Assembly: GCA_009363875.1 (NCBI GenBank) | Contig: CM018691.1 | Span: 5,952,001-6,016,000 of the forward strand | DNA from: Mikania micrantha | Lineage: Eukaryota > Streptophyta > Magnoliopsida > Asterales > Asteraceae | Direction: 5' to 3' | DNA: 64,000 nucleotides | Part shown: piece by piece, positions 56,945 through 64,000 of the stretch | How positions within the stretch are numbered: the stretch's first letter is position 1 | Layout of the letters: each line of letters opens with the position of its first letter | Notes under the pieces: generated by a model | What the model was told of the DNA's origin: nothing | The model's input: the letters and a program-made list of their open reading frames with translations, nothing else | Databases searched by the model: none | Position numbers and translations under genes: made by a program

Positions 56945-58666
56945 TTAATAATATCGCGGGTGTGGTGGTCCAAAGATGGAGTCCATCATAGACTGCATGT
57001 CTCCAAAACTGAAGGAGGAGGATGATCCTTCGGTGCCTTGCTGCTGTTGCTGATTCTGGTAAGGGTCCAACCATTCCGAATGATGCACCTGAGGCTGTGG
57101 GTACCGAACCGACCCATCATATGGGTCCAATGAAGTGTAATCAATCACCGGTGGATGCCTCACCACCGGTTCCCCAGAATGCCACTGATCATGCATGCGT
57201 CGCATCTGTGCGTCCTCAAATCTGTGATTGATCTCTCTCTGAAAATTATACGCATGAAGTCGGTTCCATTGTTCATTCCTCTCATACAACCTTTGTGCCT
57301 CTCTTCGCCTTAACTCTCCACTCCTCGTGCCTTGATCAAAGGCTGCTCTTACGTGCAATGGCCACTCTTGCCATGCTATCGGTCGGGCTCTTTGAATGAT
57401 TTGTTCTAGCTCCACATCATTGATACCCCATGTGGTATCCCTCTGATCTAATCTCGCCACCCCCCTGCTCGACCCTTCTCCTCTTCTTCTTCCTATCATG
57501 CTTGCGATGGGTTGGTCATCCCCATCACCATCATCATCACCATCATCCTCTTCTGTCGCCATATGAACATCAGCCAAAACTGCTTCCCCATCAAATGTGT
57601 CATGTTCCCCCGGTTGGAGAGGCCTAGCATTGACCTTTAGTACATCCCATACTCTCCCAGTGGCCATGTCTTTCAACCGATGATACCTTTCAGATGACTT
57701 GTACTCCCATGCTTGAGTATTCAGAGTAGTTAACCTAAGCGGTGTGTGGTGCTTTCTCATGTAGTCATGGTTATCATCATCTATCAACCCATGCCATCTT
57801 ATCAAAGCTTGAATCAACTTACAGTGAGGAATCATCTTCTTGTCTTTGTTGTTCCTCGCTTCCCAAATGTTCAACATGGCCAAATACCGAAATGATATCT
57901 TCGGTTTCCCAGTCATTAAAGCATACAGAACCGGCACCTCCGGGTGTCTCACCATTGTCTTATCGCTCCTGCGTGGGACCACATTCGAATGCATGATTAC
58001 CAGTAAAAGTTTAGCTTCAATCTTCAAATTGTTCCTCCTCATTGTGGTCTCCTTTCCAGGCTGAAAGATAGTTTCTAGCATTATAGACCAAGTGGGATGC
58101 AAAGCCGGTTTAGCTTGCAGATCATCTACGGATGGGTAAACATACTGATTACTGGGCTTGGAGTCAAACCGAGCAACGTGACTCAGAGTCTCTCGTGACA
58201 TCACGACTTGTACTCCCTCAATCGTTCCAATCAGTCTAAGTGTGCTTGGGGATCGATTACCCCAATCAATAGTGAGGGATCCTACCCATTCTTCAATCAA
58301 CTTCAAGTAAAGCCTTTCCACTTTCATTTCTTCGAAATTAATGACCGCTCCCCATCCTAGATCATCAAAGAACTTAACCAATCCAAACGGTGCAAAATGA
58401 TCCCGATCTAATATCCGTTCACACACAAACCCTTCACTATAAGTTTTCAACTCCTTCATCTTGTCTTGAAATAGTTCCAATTGCCACTCGGGGTCCATTC
58501 CATCCAATGGACCTCCACCCAAAATGGGTTTCGGTCCTCTTTGATCCTCCTCTTCATCTGAGTTATCTATTCTTCTCCTTTGTGCAGGAGGTTGATTTGG
58601 TTGCCTTGATGAGGAGGCTTCAGCTCTTCCTTTGCCTTTCCCAGTTGGTTGCTTCGTTCGCACCAT
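56945..58666 (-). CDS. Third ORF of element B in env position, plant retroelement ORF
   Basis: 573 codons, downstream of pol where Athila-type elements carry their env-like ORF. The start has a basic, low-complexity region (residues 1-45, with KGKGR and QRRR, then acidic DSDEEED-like NSDEEED), which looks nuclear-localising. A globular part at about 60-390 contains FDDLGWGAVINFEEMKVERLY and RSPSTLRLIGTIEG; it resembles the putative plant transposon protein family seen in such elements. An acidic stretch follows at about 395-410, then an Arg/Glu-rich helical region (about 430-510) and a Gln/Ser-rich tail. I see no signal peptide, transmembrane segment or fusion peptide, so an envelope role is not supported. 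A PPT-like box lies 64 bp before the ATG. Confidence 0.75.
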   Translation of the reverse strand: MVRTKQPTGKGKGRAEASSSRQPNQPPAQRRRIDNSDEEEDQRGPKPILGGGPLDGMDPEWQLELFQDKMKELKTYSEGFVCERILDRDHFAPFGLVKFFDDLGWGAVINFEEMKVERLYLKLIEEWVGSLTIDWGNRSPSTLRLIGTIEGVQVVMSRETLSHVARFDSKPSNQYVYPSVDDLQAKPALHPTWSIMLETIFQPGKETTMRRNNLKIEAKLLLVIMHSNVVPRRSDKTMVRHPEVPVLYALMTGKPKISFRYLAMLNIWEARNNKDKKMIPHCKLIQALIRWHGLIDDDNHDYMRKHHTPLRLTTLNTQAWEYKSSERYHRLKDMATGRVWDVLKVNARPLQPGEHDTFDGEAVLADVHMATEEDDGDDDGDGDDQPIASMIGRRRGEGSSRGVARLDQRDTTWGINDVELEQIIQRARPIAWQEWPLHVRAAFDQGTRSGELRRREAQRLYERNEQWNRLHAYNFQREINHRFEDAQMRRMHDQWHSGEPVVRHPPVIDYTSLDPYDGSVRYPQPQVHHSEWLDPYQNQQQQQGTEGSSSSFSFGDMQSMMDSIFGPPHPRYY

Positions 58667-59650
58667 CTACACAACAACAAACACGCAAACATAACAAGTT
58701 AGTACCTACATTTGAAGTAACCAACATATCCCCACACTTGCTTAAAGCTATGGCTATTTAATATGTGAACTTGGTTTTAGCATTTGCCCATTATTTCCCC
58801 CCACACCATTTTCAAATCCAGTATAAACAACTAAGATAACCATCATCAATGTGTTCCAAAAACCATTCACCCCCTACTACTTTCCCATGGATCCTAAGCA
58901 TTTGTTAACCACCCCATGACCATTTTCTCATGTTATTGATTACATTTCCAAAAGCCCTTGCCTTACTTGACCAATGCCATTAGGTACCCATTGCACCCCC
59001 ATGGTCATTTAGCATATTTTTACCCATTACAATAGCCATTTTTTATGTATTGTGCTACTCACATTCCCAAACCTATAGCTTTAATACAACAATGTGGAAC
59101 ATGTTGGTTGTAATCACTACTTTACCAACGTCATTCAATGGACTCAAGCCTCCTTTGTTAACTTTGAAGCATTCATAATCCTCACTCAAATAAATGTGAA
59201 ACACGTACCTTTAGAGCTTAATGAGTGAGAGATGTGTTAAAATTGAATGATTAAGTCAAAAACCCAAAACGTGAACTAGGGCTCGTAACTACAGCAGCTA
59301 TTATCTCTCGAACGAACGCTAGTTAGGCAAAACGGACACCAAGGTTTTGTTCCTCGTTGAAAAATACCCAAAATGCACTACTTACTTGCTTGATTTGGTT
59401 AAGGAATGAGAAAGTTAGGGTTTTTGGGTGGTTATGGTGTTTTTGTGAAGGAGATGAGATGGTGGGTGAGAAAGAGAAAGAGAAAGAGAGGTGAGGTAAT
59501 GTGTGATGAAACTTGGAAGAATGGGTCCCGATTTTCATAGTTTTCGGGGTTTAAGGCCGGGTTTTTACTGTTCCAAGTGGGTATGGGTCGGATAATCTCA
59601 ACAAAACGAAAAAAAAAAAACGAACAAAAATGGTGCTGTGTAACCCTCGG

Positions 59651-59892
59651 CGTAAGCTACGGCTGGTGGGCCGTAACTTACGCCTACTTGCCTTTGTGCC
59701 GTAAATGTGCCGTAAACCAGAGGGAATGCAGCGTAGCTTTTCCAGCTCCCGGCGTAAGTTACGGGTAAGAGCCGTAAGTTACGGCTGGTTGATTTTTTTC
59801 TGTCTTTTGCGTAGGGACACCGTAAGGCAGCGGGGCTGTACCGTAGGCTACATTCTCACCATAAGCTACGCCCATTCTGAAGTAAGTTACGG
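59651..59892. repeat. Array of CGTAAGTTACG palindromes in the element B interior
   Basis: Copies and variants start at 59651 (CGTAAGCTACG), 59672 (CGTAACTTACG), 59753 and 59773 (CGTAAGTTACG), with weaker ones at about 59871 and 59882. The first two are 21 bp apart and the next two 20 bp. The same 11-mer occurs four times in the LTR of the element. Confidence 0.8.
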
Positions 59893-60517
59893 TTGAAACT
59901 TTTTTTTTTTTTAAACTAAACTATTACTTAAAAATTAATTTAACTCAAAAATAAGCTACTTACTCGCTAACTAAGTAGTAAACCCTAACAAAATTAAAAT
60001 CAACTAAAATTAACGAACCATCATATAAAAATAAATAAAACTAACTAAATAAATAAAATGAAAACCAACTCTATCCTAACCTACAACCTACTAATGTAAA
60101 AACAAAACTTAGAACTAACACAACCCAAAACTAACCCATTATCAACCCTATGTTTAGCCCCTTTTTCACCACGATTAAAGAACCATTCCACGTCATTAGT
60201 AAACCGAAACCGATTACTAAACCGAACCAACCCACCCCTTCACAAACGTCGTGTTGACCCCAACACGTGCACACTCAAGCACACATCTACGAAAAAGACT
60301 CCGGACACCCCTTGTTGAAAAAGATTTGTGGTTAAGAAAACGTAACTCAAAAGAAAAATAAAGAAATAAATAAGAGAAAAATAAAAAGAAAAAAAATAAA
60401 AAAAAGTAGAACACACAAAAAAAAAATAATAATAAAATAAATGAAAATCAACACAAAAAAATCACAACTAAACGAAAAATACGAAGAAAATAAAACAAAG
60501 GTGTACAAACTATACAA

Positions 60518-60535
60518 CTCGGGATTTCTCCCGAG
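60518..60535 (-). other. Perfect hairpin after pol stop of element B
   Basis: The minus strand reads CTCGGGA-GAAA-TCCCGAG: a 7-bp stem closed by a GAAA (GNRA-type) tetraloop. It lies 12 bases after the TGA at 60548-60550. Function unknown. Confidence 0.7.
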
Positions 60536-60547
60536 GTTACCTGAACC

Positions 60548-63500
60548 TCAGACGTCCACGTAATCGGGTGAGCTCGTGACAAAACTCACCGATTCCTTTG
60601 ATGCTCCTTGAAAATCTGTTGCTTCCAAATATGGCTTCAAACGATGACCATTAACAACTTGTCGTATGTGATCATCAAAATCTTCAATCTCGATATCGCC
60701 ATAGTTACCGATGCGCACAATAGAGTACGGTCCCATCCATTTGCTTTTAAGCTTGCCTGGAAACAACTTCAACCGCGAGTTATATAACCACACCTTCTGA
60801 CCCACTTCAAACTTTTGCAACCTTAATTTCGCATCATTAACTCGCTTAAATTTGTCCTTGTATGCCGATGCACACTCGTAAGCCTCGTCCCGCAATTCCT
60901 CTAACTCGCATAGATCCAACTTCCTTTGTTTACCTGCAGCATCATAATCAAGATTAACCTCTTTGACAGCCCATAAAGCTCTATGAGCTAACTCTACCGG
61001 TAAGTGGCAAGCCTTCCGATAAACCAATTGATATGGGGTGGTGCCAATAGGCGTTTTGAAAGCGGTTCGGTATGCCCACAAGGCATCATTGAGTTTGTTA
61101 GACCAATCCTTGCGGTCAGGCCGAACCGTCTTTTGCAAGATCTCTTTTATCTGCCTATTTGACACTTCAACTTGCCCACTTGTTTGTGGGTGGTACGGTG
61201 TTGCAATTCGGTGGTTAACTCCATATCGTTGAAGCAATTTTGCAAAATGATTGTTTTTGAAATGAGTACCCCCATCACTTATGATCACACGAGGGACTCC
61301 GAACCTTGTAAAAATGTTTGTTTGCACAAACTTGCATACAACGGAATGGTCATTGGTTTTGGTGGCGATTGCTTCAATCCACTTTGACACATAATCGACC
61401 GCCACCAAGATGTAATAGTTACCACACGAATTTGGAAACGGGCCCATGAAATCGATGCCCCATACATCAAATATATTAACAATTAAAATTGGTTGTAAGG
61501 GCATCTCATTCCTCTTTGAGATGCTGCCCAATTGTTGACATCTATTACAACGCTTGGCAAATTCGGCAGCATCTTTAAATATGGTTGGCCAAAAGAAACC
61601 ACTAGTCAAAATTTTGTGCCCTGTTTTGTGTCCACTAAAGTGGCCACCACATGCAAAGGAATGCACGTGCTCTAACAAGCTTGGAATCTCCTCATCGGGC
61701 ACACATCTTCTAATCACTTGATCCGCTCCCACTTTAAACAAGTTCGGCTCATCCCAAATGTATTGCTTGACTTTTGAAAAGAACTGTAGTCGCTTCTTCT
61801 TCACCCAATGCTCCGGCACTTGACCTGTCACTTTATAATTCACAATGTTAGCATACCAAGGCAAAGTAGAAATGGACATAATATGCTCATCTGGGAATGT
61901 GTCATTGATTGCGAGTGAGGTGTCATTCTCCTTAGGTGGTAACCGAGATAAGTGGTCCGCCACCACGTTCTCACATCCTTTCTTGTCTCTGATCTCCAAG
62001 TTGAATTCCTGTAGCAAAAGAATCCAGCGAATCAACCTTGGCTTTGCATCCTTCTTCTCCATCAAGTACTTGACAGCACTATGGTCAGAATAGATAATAA
62101 CTTTACTTCCACAAATATATGAGCGGAACATATCCAAAGCAAAGACTACTGCAAGCAACTCTTTTTCTGTTGTTGTGTAATTCAATTGTGCATCAGAAAG
62201 AGTCTTGCTTGCGTAGTAGATCACCACGGGTTTCTTGTCAACCCGTTGTCCCAATACAGCCCCGACTGCGTAATCACTTGCATCACACATAATCTCAAAA
62301 GGAAGAGACCAATCTGGTGATTGCAAGATTGGGGCTGCCACAAGTTGTTCCTTAAGCAAGTTAAACGATTTCAAACATTCATCATCAAATTCAAAAGGGA
62401 CATCTTTTAAAAGCAAGTTACACAAAGGTTTTGTTATGTCACTAAAGCCTTTTATGAACCTTCTATAGAATCCGGCATGTCCTAGAAACGAACGAATGCC
62501 CTTAACATTTGTGGGAGGTGGCAATGTAGAAATAACATTTATTTTTACCTGATCCACCTCCATTCCTCTTTCGGAAATCACATGACCCAAAACCACCCCT
62601 TCACGAACCATGAAGTGGCTCTTTTCCCAACTTAAGACCAAATTAGTTTCCACACATCTTTTCAAAACTTTGGTTAATTGATTAAGACATTTGTCAAAGG
62701 ATGAACCAAATATTGAAAAGTCATCCATGAAGATTTCCAACGACTCCCCCACCATATCTGAAAAGATACTCATCATACACCTTTGAAAGGTGGCGGGGGC
62801 ATTGCACAAACCAAATGGCATTCGCCTAAATGCGAAGGTGCCATAAGGACAAGTGAATGTAGTCTTATGTTGATCATCTGGATGGATAGCAATTTGATTA
62901 TAACCAGAATAACCATCAAGAAAACAAAAGAATTTCTGACCTGATAAGCGCTCAATAATTTGGTCAATGAACGGTAAAGGAAAGTGATCCTTAGATGTGG
63001 CGGCATTCAATTTCCTATAATCAATGCACACACGCCACCCGGTTACCGGCCGGGTCGCGATTTGCTCGCCATCATCCCCTCTAACTACCTGGATACCTGA
63101 TTTCTTTGGAACCGTCTGAGTGGGGCTCACCCAAGTGCTATCAGAAATAGGGAAGATAATACCTGCGTCTAGCCACTTGAGTACCTCTTTCTTTACCACT
63201 TCTCTCATATTCGGATTGAGCCGCCTTTGTGTGTCTCGGAATGGCTTCGCTTCCGGTTCAGTGATGATCTTGTGCATGACAATTGATGGGCTTATACCTT
63301 TCAGATCTGCTATTGTCCACCCAATTGCTGATTTGTAAGTGGATAGCACCTCAATAAGTGCTCTTTCATGCTCTTCAGTCAAATCAGAAGCAATGATGAC
63401 TGGTAATGTCTTTTTGCCTCCCAGGAACACATACTTGAGATGTGTTGGCAACTCTTTCAACTCTAGCTCTGGTGGTTCTTCCAATGAGGGTTTCAGCTCC

Positions 63501-64000
63501 TTGTTCCATGAATCGGGGATCTTCTCTTGATGACATGACCATGGTGGTCTACCCTCTTGTGTAGCTTTCACTTCAACATCCTTTTCAGCATCCATCAACT
63601 CTTGAATGTGTTCATTATCCAACCTGTCAAAAACAGAAAATACCTCAACTGTGTTGTCCTTGCTCACTATAGGATCATAGCAAGGAACACAGCTGTCAAT
63701 AATATCTGCCATAAAACATGTGTCATGAGTAGCAAAGTTAGTAACAGGAGAAAACATATTCATACGCAACTTTCGGTTACCGAATGTCATGTCAACCGTG
63801 CCATCAACACAATTGATTTGGGCATGAGCAGTGGCCAAAAATGGCCTTCCCAATATGACATCCGGTTGCCTACCCTGAATACCCGACACATAATCCAATA
63901 CCAAAAAATCTACCGGGTAGTAGAAGTCTTCCACCTTGACAATCACATCCGTTAACACCCCCCTAGGAAGTTTAGGAGTCAAATCAGCTAACACAACTGT
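60548..64000 (-). CDS. pol: Protease-RT-RNase H-integrase polyprotein of element B (5' cut)
   Basis: The frame stays open through the right edge, so it is the 3' part of a longer gag-pol. Residues are numbered from the codon at 63994. Visible in order: end of protease (ILGRPFL at 47-53), reverse transcriptase at about 250-470 with [11 protein letters not shown] (320-330), FGLCNAP (394-400) and catalytic FMDD (422-425), RNase H at about 565-690 with acidic D570 (DASDYAVG), E612 (TEKELLAV), D637 (YSDHS) and D680 (ADHLSRL), integrase with zinc-binding C816/C819 and catalytic D848, D907, E943 (35 residues between the last two), then a GPY-like segment ([10 protein letters not shown] at 1085-1094). 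There is no chromodomain, as expected for Athila/Tat. It makes element cDNA and inserts it. No lesion is seen. Confidence 0.95.
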   Translation of the reverse strand, partial: TVVLADLTPKLPRGVLTDVIVKVEDFYYPVDFLVLDYVSGIQGRQPDVILGRPFLATAHAQINCVDGTVDMTFGNRKLRMNMFSPVTNFATHDTCFMADIIDSCVPCYDPIVSKDNTVEVFSVFDRLDNEHIQELMDAEKDVEVKATQEGRPPWSCHQEKIPDSWNKELKPSLEEPPELELKELPTHLKYVFLGGKKTLPVIIASDLTEEHERALIEVLSTYKSAIGWTIADLKGISPSIVMHKIITEPEAKPFRDTQRRLNPNMREVVKKEVLKWLDAGIIFPISDSTWVSPTQTVPKKSGIQVVRGDDGEQIATRPVTGWRVCIDYRKLNAATSKDHFPLPFIDQIIERLSGQKFFCFLDGYSGYNQIAIHPDDQHKTTFTCPYGTFAFRRMPFGLCNAPATFQRCMMSIFSDMVGESLEIFMDDFSIFGSSFDKCLNQLTKVLKRCVETNLVLSWEKSHFMVREGVVLGHVISERGMEVDQVKINVISTLPPPTNVKGIRSFLGHAGFYRRFIKGFSDITKPLCNLLLKDVPFEFDDECLKSFNLLKEQLVAAPILQSPDWSLPFEIMCDASDYAVGAVLGQRVDKKPVVIYYASKTLSDAQLNYTTTEKELLAVVFALDMFRSYICGSKVIIYSDHSAVKYLMEKKDAKPRLIRWILLLQEFNLEIRDKKGCENVVADHLSRLPPKENDTSLAINDTFPDEHIMSISTLPWYANIVNYKVTGQVPEHWVKKKRLQFFSKVKQYIWDEPNLFKVGADQVIRRCVPDEEIPSLLEHVHSFACGGHFSGHKTGHKILTSGFFWPTIFKDAAEFAKRCNRCQQLGSISKRNEMPLQPILIVNIFDVWGIDFMGPFPNSCGNYYILVAVDYVSKWIEAIATKTNDHSVVCKFVQTNIFTRFGVPRVIISDGGTHFKNNHFAKLLQRYGVNHRIATPYHPQTSGQVEVSNRQIKEILQKTVRPDRKDWSNKLNDALWAYRTAFKTPIGTTPYQLVYRKACHLPVELAHRALWAVKEVNLDYDAAGKQRKLDLCELEELRDEAYECASAYKDKFKRVNDAKLRLQKFEVGQKVWLYNSRLKLFPGKLKSKWMGPYSIVRIGNYGDIEIEDFDDHIRQVVNGHRLKPYLEATDFQGASKESVSFVTSSPDYVDV

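Larger units (their letters stand above)
58667..60547 (-). other. Spacer between pol and third ORF of element B
   Basis: 1.9 kb without a coding frame. It holds a PPT-like box (58730-58739), a cluster of CGTAAGTTACG palindromes and variants (59651-59892), a long A-rich tract on the + strand (60350-60440) and a perfect hairpin 12 bases after the pol stop (60518-60535). Confidence 0.75.
54133..64000 (-). mobile_element. Element B: Athila/Tat-type Ty3 element inserted in element C
   Basis: Order on the minus strand from the right edge: protease-RT-RNase H-integrase polyprotein (cut by the window end), non-coding spacer with palindromes, third ORF, non-coding region, PPT, complete 3' LTR. The 5' LTR, PBS and gag lie outside. 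Target duplication candidate GGGAG at 54128-54132; the partner is outside. Pol shows no lesion in the visible part, so this is a young, possibly autonomous element. Confidence 0.92.

Noticed and set aside
57022..58761. Several + strand frames of 65-123 codons
   Set aside because: Antisense shadows of the third ORF of element B.

Overview
This window is AT-rich plant nuclear DNA, intergenic and repeat-dominated. A eudicot is likely, and the repeat texture suggests Asteraceae, but that family guess is inference only. I can support one intact host protein gene: an intronless class I carboxylesterase (alpha/beta hydrolase fold 3) at 26154-27131 on the + strand. Almost everything else is transposable elements, many nested and several with exact target-site duplications (TSDs) that can be read directly.

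Left part (1-15.9 kb). A minus-strand Ty3 (Tekay/Del-type) LTR fragment opens the window (1-1177). Next is a complete short non-autonomous LTR element (1701-3224) with 380-bp LTRs, an initiator-Met PBS and no coding capacity. A (TA)n-flanked inverted-repeat element (5608-10870) carries a nested 4-kb solo LTR (6565-10552, TSD AACAC). A second (TA)n-flanked element follows at 10923-12385. A GC-rich inverted-repeat segment (13388-13855) and a hAT MITE with a perfect 8-bp TSD (15499-15849) come before the next large element.

Middle (15.9-34 kb). Element A (15965-22730, minus) is an Athila/Tat-type Ty3 element that keeps gag and protease but lacks reverse transcriptase, RNase H and integrase. Its 3' LTR is truncated, and it sits inside an older GAGCC-rich hAT-like repeat. 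The carboxylesterase follows, with two more (TA)n-flanked elements directly behind its stop codon. A 4.35-kb solo LTR (29618-33970, TSD ATGAT) comes next.

Right part (34-64 kb). 34-47 kb is AT-rich and has no recognisable genes, but holds two inverted copies of one hAT MITE family with perfect TSDs, a 641-bp tandem duplication, a probable short Helitron, a tRNA-derived SINE with a 12-bp TSD and a 155-bp hAT MITE. At 47471 a Tekay/Del-like element C (+) starts with a 4.5-kb LTR, an initiator-Met PBS and gag-protease. Its reverse transcriptase is cut at 54132 by element B (minus), an Athila/Tat-type element with a 1357-bp 3' LTR, a third (env-position) ORF and a full protease-RT-RNase H-integrase polyprotein that runs off the right edge.

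The most unusual signals are: arrays of an 11-bp palindrome CGTAWGWTACG in the LTRs of A and B, with a different core in each and about 21-bp spacing in several places; three repeated polypurine boxes at comparable places in A and B; dense RGCCCA arrays in the long Tekay LTRs; and a cluster of elements that all sit in (TA)n microsatellites.
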